64,000 nt of DNA, taken from assembly GCF_029626235.1 (NCBI RefSeq), contig NZ_JARUBO010000005.1, forward strand, positions 6,792,001 to 6,856,000, read 5' to 3'. How positions within the stretch are numbered: the stretch's first letter is position 1; each line of letters opens with the position of its first letter. Under the pieces are notes generated by a model. That model saw only the letters and a program-made list of their open reading frames with translations. It was not told the origin of the DNA and did no database searches. Positions 52,740 through 61,823 of the stretch are shown here, piece after piece. A program made the position numbers and the translations under genes. The DNA is from Micromonospora sp. WMMD1120 (lineage in GTDB: Bacteria > Actinomycetota > Actinomycetes > Mycobacteriales > Micromonosporaceae).

Positions 52740-52990
52740 CACACCCCGATCTGTTGGCCGAGCGGGGCACGGCGCCGATGTCGGCCGGTGGCCTGCTGAT
52801 CGAGATCGGCGGTCGCCGGCTGCTGATCGATGCCGGCGTGGGTCCGATGCGGGGGCAGGCGGGCGGTGGGACGGTCAACTCCGCTTCGCTGCTCGACACG
52901 CTGGCACACCTCGGACATGACGTGGCGGACAATCGGCATGCTCGCGCTGACTCATCTGCACCCCGACCAGGCGGGCTGGGCTCGGTCCTT
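52740..52990 (+). pseudogene. MBL-fold metallohydrolase fragment, frameshifted
   Basis: One frame reads HPDLLAERGTAPMSAGGLLI then EIGGRRLLIDAGVGP, the start of a metallo-beta-lactamase-fold protein. At about 52915 the similarity moves to another frame as TIGMLALTHLHPDQAGWARS. The metal motif THLHPDQ has Gln where the family has His. Nothing after 52990 continues the fold, so at least half of the gene is missing. It is a truncated and frameshifted remnant. Confidence 0.7.
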
Positions 52991-53328
52991 CGCGCGTCGT
53001 GCTCTCTCGTGGGAAAGGACGGGACGATCACTCGGGAGCCGTGCAAGGCAGCGTGCTCGCGCCCCAGCCGCGCCTCCCACATTCAGGCGGAAGGGCCGTC
53101 GGATACGGGGCCAGCATTCGTCGACGGCCGGCCCTCGCACACCTCACGAAGCGGGCTCCACACGTCTTGAGCTCTTGTCCAGACGGTTTCAACAGCACCC
53201 ATCGGCGTTTTACGCGTTACGCGTCTGTGCGCTGCGGCCCGGAAACGGACAGATCCGATGGTGGACAGGCAGCAGCAAGGAAGGTTTCGATACCTGTGAC
53301 CTCAAGTATGGCCGCCCCCCTTGGAGCG
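52991..53328. other. Gene-free stretch before the sigma factor
   Basis: About 340 bp with somewhat lower GC in the last 150 bp. Open frames in it are continuations of the broken MBL region and have no recognisable motifs. The promoter of the sigma-factor gene must lie here, but I see no clear -35/-10 pair. Confidence 0.4.
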
Positions 53329-53850
53329 ATGTCGGTCCACCGGAACAGTGCTGACAGATCGCTGATGGAATCGGTCTATGCTGCCCACCACCGACAGGTG
53401 CTGCGCTTCCTGATGAGCTTGACCAGGAACGAGCGGACGGCGGCCGAGGATCTCCTGCAGGAAACGATGTTACGGGTGTGGCGCCGCCTCGAGTCGTTGC
53501 CGCGCGAAGAAGAAGGCACGCGGAAGTGGTTGTTCACCATTGCCCGCCGGGTGGCCATCGATGCCGTGCGCTCGCGGCAGGCTCGTCCCTGCGAGGTCAG
53601 CCTGACCGAGGCCAGCCAACTGAGCGGTGTCGACGATACGGACTGCGCGCTCGCGCTACACAACCTCAAGACCGCATTTCTTCGGCTGAGCGACGAGCAT
53701 CAGCAGGTGCTGCGAGAACTTCACCTCCATGGCGCTTCCATCGAGGAAACCTCGAGGCTGCTCAGCGTTCCGGTCGGAACGGTCAAGTCGCGAGCGCACT
53801 ACGCCATGCGTACCCTCCGTGCGGCCGTCAACCCCGTCGACCGGGGGTGA
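53329..53850 (+). CDS. ECF-type RNA polymerase sigma factor
   Basis: A 173-residue sigma factor. Region 2 reads VYAAHHRQVLRFLMSLTRNE and AAEDLLQETMLRVWRRLESL; region 4 reads LSDEHQQVLRELHLHGASIE followed by TSRLLSVPVGTVKSRAHYAM. This is a short two-domain ECF sigma of about normal length. ATG at 53329 has a GGAG only two bases before it; ATG 53308 and GTG 53296 are alternatives in frame. No anti-sigma gene follows; the next gene is an FAD oxidase, a possible target. Confidence 0.9.
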   Translation: MSVHRNSADRSLMESVYAAHHRQVLRFLMSLTRNERTAAEDLLQETMLRVWRRLESLPREEEGTRKWLFTIARRVAIDAVRSRQARPCEVSLTEASQLSGVDDTDCALALHNLKTAFLRLSDEHQQVLRELHLHGASIEETSRLLSVPVGTVKSRAHYAMRTLRAAVNPVDRG

Positions 53851-54061
53851 CGCACGGGCTCGCCCTCTCGCGCCAGGACCTCCCTCGTTCCGCGCTCTGC
53901 CGCTCGAAGCCACTGCACCACGGGCCACGGCAAGACGCCCCGACTCCGGCTGGCATTGATGACGCCGCTGCGGTGTGAGATTGGCAGCGAGTCCCGAGTC
54001 GTGCGTTGGCCGTCAACGTTTCGTCTGCGTCGCGTCGGCGACCCGCTGGTCGACTGGACTC

Positions 54062-55474
54062 ATGTCGAACCCGATGAGTGGAAACCCGACCCAGATCTCG
54101 GCCGAGGACGCGGCCGAGCTCGCCACCCGAGTCACCGGCCCCGTCCTGTTGGCCGGGCAGGACGGGTACGCCGAGGAGTGCGCGATGTACAACCCGGCCG
54201 TACTCCTTCAACCGGCCGTTGTCGTGGGCGCTACCGGCCCGGCCGACATCCAGGCCGCGCTGGCGTTCGCCCAGAGACACCGCCTGGACGTGGCCGTCAT
54301 GAACACGGGCCACACCGCCGCGGTCGAGGGCAATCGGACCTTGCTCATCACGACGCGGCGGATGGACGAGGTCACGATTGACCCGGCGACCCGTCGTGCC
54401 CGGGTGGGTGGTGGAGCGCGCTGGCAGCAGGTCGTCGACGCTGCGGCTAGGCACGGGCTCGCACCTCTCACGGGCTCCTCCCCGCTGGTCGGCGTCGTCG
54501 GCTACCTTCTCGGCGGTGGTCTGAGCGCCACGATGGGACGAAAGCACGGCTGGGCCTCCGACCATGTCACCGCGCTGGACGTCGTCACCGCGGACGGACA
54601 GGCTCGGCACACCGACGCTGCCAACGAACCGGAGTTGTTCTGGTCGCTCCGCGGCTCCAAGAGCAACCTCGGCGTCGTCACCGCGGTGGAATTCGACCTG
54701 TTCCCGGTCACCAGACTGTACGGCGGAGCGCTGATCTTCCCGGGCGACGAAGCCGAGGCGGTTTTGCGTGCGTACGGGCGGTTGACCGCCGAGGCGCCCG
54801 ACGAGCTGACCACGTCGATCGCGTTCATGCGGCTGCCAGACGTCCCGATCTTCCCGGAACCGTTGCGCGGCACCTTCACGGTGCACGTGCGGATCTCCTT
54901 TCTCGGTGAGGCCCCCGAGGCGAACCGGCTACTGGCGCCGCTGCGAGCCGCCGCGCCGATCATCGTGGACACCGTCGCGGACCTGCCCTACACCGCATTT
55001 GCGTCCATCTACTCCGATCCGGAAAGCCCGGCGCCGTTCGCCGAGCGCACGCTGAGTCTGGCGCCGCTCACGGACGACTCGATGACACGGTTGATCGAGG
55101 AAATCGGCCCGAAGGCCGACGTGCCCGCGAACATCATCGAACTTCGTCATCTCGGTGGCGCACTGCGGAGGACGCCCGCAGGCGCGGGTGCGGCGGGTTT
55201 ACGCGACGCCGAATTCGTCCTGTGGGTCGTCACCGTGGGTGATCCGGACACCACCGGTCCGGCCGTACGGTGGACCAGCGAATTCTTCGACCGCCTGCAG
55301 CCGTGGGCGGTGGAGGGCAAACACCTCAACTTCATCGGTCGGGAGGACCAGAGCCAGGAGGCGGTACGGGCGGCATATCCAGCGGCGACGTTTGCCCGGT
55401 TGGTCCGAGCGAAGGCCACCTACGATCTGGCGAACGTCTTTCGCCTCAACCACAACATCCAGCCCTTGCGCTGA
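54062..55474 (+). CDS. FAD-linked oxidase (berberine-bridge-like)
   Basis: A 470-residue PCMH-type flavoprotein. The FAD-binding segment is VVVGATGPADIQAALAF, MNTGHTAAVEGNRTLLITTR, the His of GHT being the common flavin attachment site, then GLAPLTGSSPLVGVVGYLLG. The C-terminal BBE motif YDLANVFRLNHNI is present. No second flavin-linking Cys is evident. Such enzymes often oxidise natural-product intermediates. The ATG at 54062 or at 54074 is likely; the longer frame upstream lacks family sequence. The SARP-type regulator gene follows 102 bp later. Confidence 0.88.
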   Translation: MSNPMSGNPTQISAEDAAELATRVTGPVLLAGQDGYAEECAMYNPAVLLQPAVVVGATGPADIQAALAFAQRHRLDVAVMNTGHTAAVEGNRTLLITTRRMDEVTIDPATRRARVGGGARWQQVVDAAARHGLAPLTGSSPLVGVVGYLLGGGLSATMGRKHGWASDHVTALDVVTADGQARHTDAANEPELFWSLRGSKSNLGVVTAVEFDLFPVTRLYGGALIFPGDEAEAVLRAYGRLTAEAPDELTTSIAFMRLPDVPIFPEPLRGTFTVHVRISFLGEAPEANRLLAPLRAAAPIIVDTVADLPYTAFASIYSDPESPAPFAERTLSLAPLTDDSMTRLIEEIGPKADVPANIIELRHLGGALRRTPAGAGAAGLRDAEFVLWVVTVGDPDTTGPAVRWTSEFFDRLQPWAVEGKHLNFIGREDQSQEAVRAAYPAATFARLVRAKATYDLANVFRLNHNIQPLR

Positions 55475-55576
55475 CCGCACACGGTTCGGAGGTACGAAAG
55501 TTCAACCACACCCCCGGTCGCATAACTCACCTCCAGCGGACTTGGCAGAGGTAATCGCCGGTCGGACGATGGCGAT

Positions 55577-57376
55577 ATGCGATTCACTCTGTTGGGTCCG
55601 GTGCGAGCCATCGCCGAAGACGGTGACGTCTCTCTCGGTCCACCCCAGCAGCGCGGGCTGTTGACACTTCTGCTCCTGCGCAAAGCGCCGGTTCCGATCG
55701 CCGACGTGGTGGACGCGCTGTGGGGCGAGGCGCCCCCCGCTTCGGCCCACAGCACCGTCCGCACCTACGCGGCCCGATTGCGGCAGATTCTCGCCGGCGG
55801 TGAGGCCGAACTGCTCCACTCGGCCAGCGGGTACCAGCTCGTGCGTCACGGAGCCCAGGTCGACGCGGACGATTTCGACCTGCTCGTCAGTGAGGCACAC
55901 GCCGTCCGACGTTCCGGTGACGCCGCCAGAGCCGCCATTCTGCTGCGCCGGGCGCTCGCGCTGTGGGCCCGGCCGGCGCTCGGCGGGGTGAAAGCCGACT
56001 TCGCCGCCGCCCAACGCGTCCGTCTCGCGGAGGCCTACCGGGTCGCCCAGGAGCAGCTGTTCGAGGCCGAGCTGGCGGCCGGCCGGCATGAGGAGGTCTG
56101 CGCGGAGCTGGGTGCGGCTGTCGCCGACCGGCCGCTGGATTCCCGACTGACCGAACTGTGGATGAATGCCCTACACCGCTGCGGGCACACGGTGGAGGCC
56201 CTTGAGGCCTTCCGCCGGCTACGCGGGGAGCTCAATGAGCAGTTGGGGATCGAACCCGGTCCTGAGCTACAGCGGTTGCATCAGCGGTTGTTGGAGGGCG
56301 AGGAAATCGTCCCCGCGCCCAAGGTGGCGTCCGAGCCGCAGCTCCTCCGGCCGGACCAGATTCCCCCGGATGTCCGGGACTTCACCGGTCGTGACGCCGA
56401 GATCGACAGGCTGCGTCAGATCCTCACCGAGGATCGTGTTCCGGTTGCCGGCATCACCGGGCTCGGCGGTGCCGGAAAGTCGACCCTCGCCGTGCACGTG
56501 GCTCATCTCCTCGCCGACCGGTTCCCGGACGGTCGGATGTATTTGGATCTGCACACCCGCACCGGCCGGCCCCTGCAGGCACGCGACGCACTTGGCTCGT
56601 TGCTGCGCACGATCCGGCCCGACCTGGACATCCCCGACACCACGGCGGAGCGCTCCGCGTTGTGGCGGACGGTGACGTCCGGACGCAAGATGCTGGTGAT
56701 CCTCGACGATGCCAACGACAGCGTCCAGGTCGATCCGCTGCTGCCGGCCTGCGCGGTGATCGTCACAGCGTCGCGCCGCCTGCTGGAGCTGCCCGCGGTC
56801 GCGTGGCAGCGGCTTGGACCGCTCAATGAGCAGGAGTCTTTCCGACTTCTCGGCAAGATCGCCGGCCATCGGCGTGTCGCCGCCGAACGGGCGGCCGCGC
56901 TGGACCTTGTCGCCGCGTGTTCGGGGCACCCCTTGTCGGTCCGAGTCGCCGCCGCGCGCCTGCTCGACCGGCCGTTGTGGACGGTATCGCAGATCATGGA
57001 GCAACTCGCCGATGACCTAAGGCAACCAGTGGTCATGCACAAGGACTGCAAGATCGTCGACGAACCGATCCGTCGCGCCGAGGCCCAGCTCGCAGCGGCC
57101 TCGGCCAGCGTCTTCCGCGTAGCCGCGCTCGCCGTCTCGCCCGTGCGCAGCGTCGACGAGGTGGTGGCGATGACGGGACTGCCCCGCGCCGAGGCGCGGG
57201 CCGCGCTGGAGGACCTCGTCGACGTGCATCTGGTCGAGACCGTCGGCATCGACGCCTATCGCTACCCGGTGTTGATTCAGGCCGTCGCGCGGCGCCGGGC
57301 CGAACAGGTCGAAGGACCGGAACGATGCAGGACGGCATTGGACGCGCTGGCATTGTCGTCATCGGTGACCGTCTGA
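55577..57376 (+). CDS. SARP/AfsR-type regulator with NB-ARC ATPase
   Basis: A 599-residue regulator. Residues 1-90 are an OmpR-like winged helix (RFTLLGPVRAIAEDGDVSLG, TVRTYAARLRQIL); 95-240 the bacterial transcriptional activation domain (FDLLVSEAHAVRRSGDAARA, LRGELNEQLGIEPGPELQRL). Residues 265-540 form an NB-ARC ATPase with Walker A ITGLGGAGKSTLAVH and Walker B KMLVILDDAND. The TPR tail of AfsR is lacking. SARPs switch on secondary-metabolite clusters, so the oxidase, SDR, SnoaL-like and monooxygenase genes around it are candidate targets. Confidence 0.92.
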   Translation: MRFTLLGPVRAIAEDGDVSLGPPQQRGLLTLLLLRKAPVPIADVVDALWGEAPPASAHSTVRTYAARLRQILAGGEAELLHSASGYQLVRHGAQVDADDFDLLVSEAHAVRRSGDAARAAILLRRALALWARPALGGVKADFAAAQRVRLAEAYRVAQEQLFEAELAAGRHEEVCAELGAAVADRPLDSRLTELWMNALHRCGHTVEALEAFRRLRGELNEQLGIEPGPELQRLHQRLLEGEEIVPAPKVASEPQLLRPDQIPPDVRDFTGRDAEIDRLRQILTEDRVPVAGITGLGGAGKSTLAVHVAHLLADRFPDGRMYLDLHTRTGRPLQARDALGSLLRTIRPDLDIPDTTAERSALWRTVTSGRKMLVILDDANDSVQVDPLLPACAVIVTASRRLLELPAVAWQRLGPLNEQESFRLLGKIAGHRRVAAERAAALDLVAACSGHPLSVRVAAARLLDRPLWTVSQIMEQLADDLRQPVVMHKDCKIVDEPIRRAEAQLAAASASVFRVAALAVSPVRSVDEVVAMTGLPRAEARAALEDLVDVHLVETVGIDAYRYPVLIQAVARRRAEQVEGPERCRTALDALALSSSVTV

Positions 57377-57427
57377 ACGAATCCTGACAGCCGTGCTGAC
57401 CGTCATCTGTGATGCCCCCGGGTGCTC

Positions 57428-58273
57428 TCAGTCCTGGAAGATGCCAGCCATGGCCTCCCGGATGGACCGCATGGCCTCGAACGGCTGCCCCAACGACAGA
57501 CCACCATCGACCACAAGGTTGTGCCCGGTGACGTACGAACTGGCCTCGCCAGCGAGGTAGACCGCCGCCCCGGCGACATCATCGCCGGAACCGGGCCGGG
57601 GCAGTGCCTGCATCGATCCTGCTTGCTCGCGCGCATAAGCCGCGAGAGCGTCCAGGCGACCCCGGGCCTGCGCCTCGGTCACTCCTGCAGCCTTGCCGAA
57701 GCGAGCAGTCGAGATGAAGCCCGGTGAGATGCTGTTCACCCGGATGTCGTGCCGGCCGAGCTCGGCGGCCGCCCACTTCGTGAGGTTGATGAGAGCGGCC
57801 TTGGAGACCGAGTAGGCGACTCCGGCATAGACGACCCGCTCACCGGTGATGCTGGCCATGTTGATGATGCTGCCGCCCGTGCCCTGCCGACGCAGATGAG
57901 CCGCAGCGTGCTTGATGCCGTACAGCGCACCCATCAGGTTGACTTCCTGGGTGGCGCGGAAGTCCTCGGCATCGACGTGCTCGATGCCGCTCAGGTGCGA
58001 CGGCGATCCGGCGTTGTTGACGAGAACATCGAGACGGCCGTGCCGTGTGACCGTCCGGTGCAGCAGGTCGGCCACCTCGGTCTCGTGCGAAACGTCGACC
58101 GGCAGGAAGGAGGCCGTCGGCCCCAGCACCCTGGCTGCCTCCTCGCCCTCCGGCCGGCGCCGTCCGGCAAGCACCACGGTCGCCCCCTCTCGCACGAACG
58201 CGCGCACCACATCCAGTCCGATTCCGGCGGTCGCACCCGTGACGACCGCCACCTTGCCTTTGAGCAGATCCAT
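57428..58273 (-). CDS. Short-chain dehydrogenase/reductase
   Basis: A 281-residue classical SDR: cofactor motif VVTGATAGIGLDVVRAFVRE, VLVNNAGSPSHL, active-site Ser in INMASITGERV and YSVSKAALINLTK, and the terminal VTGHNLVVDGGLSLGQPF. AGRRRPEGEE after strand 2 suggests NADP(H) preference. GAGGAACC precedes the ATG. It lies downstream of a collapsed FAD monooxygenase on the same strand and is convergent with the SARP gene. Substrate unknown; a secondary-metabolite tailoring role is plausible. Confidence 0.92.
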   Translation of the reverse strand: MDLLKGKVAVVTGATAGIGLDVVRAFVREGATVVLAGRRRPEGEEAARVLGPTASFLPVDVSHETEVADLLHRTVTRHGRLDVLVNNAGSPSHLSGIEHVDAEDFRATQEVNLMGALYGIKHAAAHLRRQGTGGSIINMASITGERVVYAGVAYSVSKAALINLTKWAAAELGRHDIRVNSISPGFISTARFGKAAGVTEAQARGRLDALAAYAREQAGSMQALPRPGSGDDVAGAAVYLAGEASSYVTGHNLVVDGGLSLGQPFEAMRSIREAMAGIFQD

Positions 58274-58291
58274 GTCCGGTTCCTCACCTGA

Positions 58292-58815
58292 TTATTTGAT
58301 CGAACTAAAGGACCGACGGGCCGGCAGCGGGCCCACCTCGACCGGCCGGCTCAGCGGCTCATAGGTCGCCCGGTACGTCCGCCGCAGCAGGAGCCTGCGG
58401 ATCCAGGCAGGTGTCCGAGCACTGCGGCTCGTCAGGTCGGTCATCTTCGCGATGTGGTCGACCCGCCGCACGCCGTGGCGCGACGCCTCGAAGCGGGCGC
58501 CGGCGACCGACCAGGCCGAGTCGGCGCGCACATCGGCCAGAACCAGCGCATCCTCCATGGCGAGACCGGCACCGACGCCCCAGATCGGTGCGGTCGCATG
58601 CGCGGCATCGCCGATCAGCAGACAGCAGCCGCGGCTCCATGTGGGAATGCGAACTCCGGTGACTCGCAGTGATACAACCGGTACGGATTGGTCAACAGGG
58701 CCTCGACCACTTCCGGAACGGGTGCGGCGAGGAGAGACCCTCGCTGGCGGACAGCACGTTCCAGTGCGAGTCTGGCGATGCCAGCGCCGGCGATCAAAAT
58801 CGAGGTGTCAGTCAC
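58292..58815 (-). pseudogene. FAD-dependent monooxygenase remnant
   Basis: GTG at 58815, preceded by GGGAGG, begins DTSILIAGAGIARLALERAV, the N-terminal FAD motif of class A monooxygenases. The sequence then jumps to PVPEVVEALLTNPYRLYH, normally some 250 residues later, so most of the enzyme is deleted. At about 58665 the frame shifts, and the next frame continues TWSRGCCLLIGDAAHATAP, the GD motif, to the end RRSFSSIK and TAA at 58292. It is clearly non-functional. The intact enzyme would be about 380 residues. Confidence 0.85.
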
Positions 58816-58948
58816 CGATCCTCCCATCTCGTGCGACCGGTACGTTCGCTCGAGTAGATGCCGGGGTCGTTGGCGAGCGTTCCACGTGGGCAGTGGACCC
58901 TGTCTGCCGGACAGGGCCCAGCTCAGGCAGGGCCGCCGACAACGTGGA

Positions 58949-59440
58949 TCACTGGCCGAGCAACATGAGGGGGTCACCCTCGAACCAGGCGTTGGCGATG
59001 TCCAGGCGCCGGATGCGCCACCGCTTGCCGTCGCGGACCATCGCGGCGGTATAGCGGTTCATCATTAGAGCGTGGCGGGTCACCGTCGCGTCTGATCCGA
59101 CGCCGGGCTTGAAGTGGTTGGCCAGCGCGTAGGCGAACACCGTGGCGGTGTCGCCGTCGATGTCGTACCGGATGTTGCTGACGGCGTGGCTGGTATCCAA
59201 CGGGCCCACCGCGCCGATCAGAGTCTCGACGACGGTTTCCCGCGGGGTGAGCGCCGGGAAGTCGTAGCCGATCCGCCGCATCGCCGGACCCAGGTCGACA
59301 ACGGCATCCTCCGTGAGCGAGGAGGCCAGCAGTTCGGCGTCGTTCAGATCGAGGCCGGCGGTGTAGCGGTGGAGCGTGTCGGTGATCGCGGCCCGGTCGA
59401 CTAGGCCCGCGAGGGCGGAAGTGCTGATCGTGTCCGTCAT
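58949..59440 (-). CDS. SnoaL-like/NTF2-fold protein
   Basis: A 163-residue protein with the cone-shaped NTF2-like fold: DRAAITDTLHRYTAGLDLND, ELLASSLTEDAVVDLGP, DTSHAVSNIRYDIDGDTATV, MNRYTAAMVRDGKRWRIRRL. This subgroup covers hydratases, isomerases and polyketide cyclases with a Tyr-Asp or His-Asp site. It stands 134 bp upstream of the monooxygenase remnant on the same strand; such pairs are common in natural-product clusters. Intact by length and motif. Confidence 0.88.
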   Translation of the reverse strand: MTDTISTSALAGLVDRAAITDTLHRYTAGLDLNDAELLASSLTEDAVVDLGPAMRRIGYDFPALTPRETVVETLIGAVGPLDTSHAVSNIRYDIDGDTATVFAYALANHFKPGVGSDATVTRHALMMNRYTAAMVRDGKRWRIRRLDIANAWFEGDPLMLLGQ

Positions 59441-59547
59441 GTGTCCAGTGGACCGGGCGAACGCAGACGTGCCGCCGATGAAACGTTGACGTATACGACC
59501 GGTATCCGGATCAATGACGGCGCAAGATCAAGTTCTCGTGCGCGGGT

Positions 59548-59979
59548 TCACCTCGGGAACCGCTCGACCGGGGCCGCGGCGGCCAGGGCGGATCCCGGAT
59601 CGACCAGGTGGAGGACACGGATGAACGCCCGGGCCGCCTCCACATCCGTCGCCGTGGCCGAACGGACCGCACTGAGATGGGCGACCACAGCCGGGGCGGC
59701 AGGCCGGCGCACACCCACCGCCTGCGGGAAACGCAGGTCCTTCGCCGTCGGCGCCGCAGGCCGGCCGTCCAGTACGGCATCGGCCGAGGCGAAGAACCGG
59801 ACGGCCAGCTTCTCCGTGCCGACGCTGAGGACATCCGCGAGCGCCTGGGCCAGCAAGGCCGCCACGGTCATGCCCTGCACGTGCAGGTAGCTCAGGGAGC
59901 ACAACGCGTCGTCCACGTCGCGGGTTCGCGCCGCGAGCGCCTTCATCGCGAAGATGTGCTCCGGCGAGGCAGCCATCAC
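59548..59979 (-). CDS. Hypothetical protein with nucleotidyltransferase-like N-terminal fragment
   Basis: A 143-residue frame. The start (VMAASPEHIFAMKALAARTR, DVDDALCSLSYLHVQ) resembles the C-terminal segment of DUF6036/AbiE-type nucleotidyltransferases; bases just upstream encode FDHPGLR in the same frame, but a preceding start or the catalytic GSxxxxD domain is missing. The remaining 100 residues fit no family I know. It may be a truncated toxin-type gene or a fusion fragment. A neighbouring frame at 59976-60161 (LISQYAYFARPSGESSTIL) is probably another fragment. Confidence 0.4.
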   Translation of the reverse strand: MMAASPEHIFAMKALAARTRDVDDALCSLSYLHVQGMTVAALLAQALADVLSVGTEKLAVRFFASADAVLDGRPAAPTAKDLRFPQAVGVRRPAAPAVVAHLSAVRSATATDVEAARAFIRVLHLVDPGSALAAAAPVERFPR

Positions 59980-60078
59980 GCGCAGGCCAGGATGGTCGAA
60001 GACTCGCCGCTTGGCCGCGCGAAGTAGGCGTACTGGGAGATCAGCACCGGGCGACCCGATTTGAAACGTCGGCGGCAG

Positions 60079-60867
60079 TCATCGGTCCGCCTTGCCGTGG
60101 CCGTCGGCGCGAATGATCTCCGGGAGACGAAACAGTTCGTCGTCGGAAGCCAGCGAGTCACCGGCCGAGACGAAGGTGAGCAGCCTGATCAGGGCGTTGT
60201 TGGCCGCAGCAGCTGCCATCTTGTGGTGTCCGTCGAGCAGGAAGTGGAACAGGCCCCAGTGCCGTTCCCGCCTGAACCAGGGACCTTCGATGTCGAGCAG
60301 CCCGAAGGCGACGGCCGTCGGTCGGCCCGGCGCCTGGGAATAGCGCGCTACGACATCGGCGTCCAACTCGGTCGGGTCGCCCATCGGAACGGCGAACTCA
60401 AAGAGTTCGTCATGGGCGCCGACAGCAAGCCGATCGAGCCGGTAGTAGCTCGCGTTGGCAGGATCGATGGAGTACTCGAACTCTTCGTTACGCCAGCCTG
60501 CCGGCCCGTCGAACGCGAAGTAGTCGTTCGTCGAGCCCGACGCGGCGAGCATTGGCAGCGTGTCGAGGAGCATCACCTGGTAGTCAGCGCGCGGCAACTG
60601 GGCAGCGAAAGCGTCGACGACGTCCTGGTCGAGCCCGTTCAGTCCGGCGTTAAGACGATCTCGTACGGCGGCCGCCGATAGTGGCCCCGTCGGAGCGCCA
60701 GGCTGACGGCGCAGGACGAGCCCGCAGGTGCCGCATGAGTAGCCGATCTGGTAGGCAGGAACGCCGTCGATGGTCAGGTAGCGGCTCGGCATTCTGCACC
60801 CGTCGACCCCGATCCGGGGGTTGGCGGTACCGATCGTCATCAGCTCGTGGGCGATGAGCCGGCTCAT
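60079..60867 (-). CDS. Hypothetical protein in immunity-like array
   Basis: A 262-residue soluble protein of unknown family. A Cys pair (YSCGTCGLVLRR) near residue 45 suggests a small metal site, and LFHFLLDGHHKMAAAAANNA near residue 215 has a His-His pair. Its ATG overlaps the stop of the DUF2716 gene (ATGA), so the two are co-translated. It ends the run of small minus-strand genes at 60-62.8 kb. A role in immunity to a secreted toxin is inferred only from context. Confidence 0.7.
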   Translation of the reverse strand: MSRLIAHELMTIGTANPRIGVDGCRMPSRYLTIDGVPAYQIGYSCGTCGLVLRRQPGAPTGPLSAAAVRDRLNAGLNGLDQDVVDAFAAQLPRADYQVMLLDTLPMLAASGSTNDYFAFDGPAGWRNEEFEYSIDPANASYYRLDRLAVGAHDELFEFAVPMGDPTELDADVVARYSQAPGRPTAVAFGLLDIEGPWFRRERHWGLFHFLLDGHHKMAAAAANNALIRLLTFVSAGDSLASDDELFRLPEIIRADGHGKADR

Positions 60868-61382
60868 ACCGTCACCTGCCGACCGTCACGGCGCATGACC
60901 TGGCCGAGGACCTCATGCAGATCGGCTTGGACGAGGTCCAGCAGGTCGCCGCCGAACACGCACAGCGATAGCTCCCACGGGTGGCCGAACGTACCGAACC
61001 GGTGGTCCTCAGCGAGGTAGATGAAGTAGTCGCCGTCGGGGTACGGCGACAGCGGCCAGCCGGGCTGGCCAGGCGGATCGATGTTCTCGGGCCCGACGAG
61101 GCTGGGCCAGACCCGGTAGCACGGGTGCTGCCAGTCCAGACACAGGATCGAACCCGTGCCCACCAGCGCTGTGAGCCCAGCGTGCACGACCTCGCTCATA
61201 CGATCCAACCGGGTGTAGCCGGGATCGTCCTCGAGGCCGCTCAGACTCCAGGTGACCGACGGAGCCGGCTCGATGATCGCCGGGAAGCGGCGCGTGCTGG
61301 GTCGGAAGTCGAACGTTGCGGAGAAGCGGTCCCAGACCACCGCCTCGTCGCCGCTCAACTCGCGGTACGTCTTCGTCGCCAT
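60864..61382 (-). CDS. DUF2716 family protein
   Basis: A 172-residue protein. The opening ELSGDEAVVWDRFSATFDFR and the later QHPCYRVWPSLVGPEN, GDYFIYLAEDHRFGTFGHPW match DUF2716, a family widespread in actinomycetes and often encoded near other small, strain-variable genes. No catalytic residues are evident. It is coupled to the 262-residue gene downstream (ATGA) and lies 18 bp after the stop of the next gene upstream on the minus strand. Confidence 0.82.
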   Translation of the reverse strand: MATKTYRELSGDEAVVWDRFSATFDFRPSTRRFPAIIEPAPSVTWSLSGLEDDPGYTRLDRMSEVVHAGLTALVGTGSILCLDWQHPCYRVWPSLVGPENIDPPGQPGWPLSPYPDGDYFIYLAEDHRFGTFGHPWELSLCVFGGDLLDLVQADLHEVLGQVMRRDGRQVTV

Positions 61383-61400
61383 TGGTTGCTCACACTCGAA

Positions 61401-61823
61401 TCAAGCGTGGTAGTAGTCGGCGTACGAGGCCACCTGTTTCTCCACGGAGAAACCGGCGAAGTCCCCTGCGGCCTCACTACGGCCGATGTGATCCAGCGCC
61501 TGCGCGGCGTCCTCGGAACCCTCCGTGAGCAGGTATGCCTTGGTCTCGGCCAGCCCGCCGCCGCACAGCAGCTGGACGTCGATCGAGCAGTGCGCGTCCC
61601 AGCTTGACGACTTCGCCCGCCAGATCGTCAGGACGTCGCTCATCACACCGGCGTCGAACAGCTGCACGCAGCAGAGCTTCATCACCTCCGTGTCGCCGTA
61701 GCCTTGGCTCTGCCGCTCACGCTCGGTCTGGGCCGTGAGCAGGTCGCGGATCTGATCGAGGTGTTCCGCGGCTGGATACAGGCCGTAGCGGTGCAGGATC
61801 TCATCCTCGTCCACCGACACCAC
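61401..61823 (-). CDS. Hypothetical small protein in immunity-like array
   Basis: A 140-residue protein: DEDEILHRYGLYPAAEHLDQ, YGDTEVMKLCCVQLFDAG, IWRAKSSSWDAHCSIDVQL. No known domain, no membrane segment. The GTG at 61823 has AAGGGGG before it and starts inside the end of the preceding gene, so it is translationally linked. Its acidic, single-domain character is like that of immunity proteins, but there is no direct evidence. Confidence 0.7.
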   Translation of the reverse strand: MVSVDEDEILHRYGLYPAAEHLDQIRDLLTAQTERERQSQGYGDTEVMKLCCVQLFDAGVMSDVLTIWRAKSSSWDAHCSIDVQLLCGGGLAETKAYLLTEGSEDAAQALDHIGRSEAAGDFAGFSVEKQVASYADYYHA

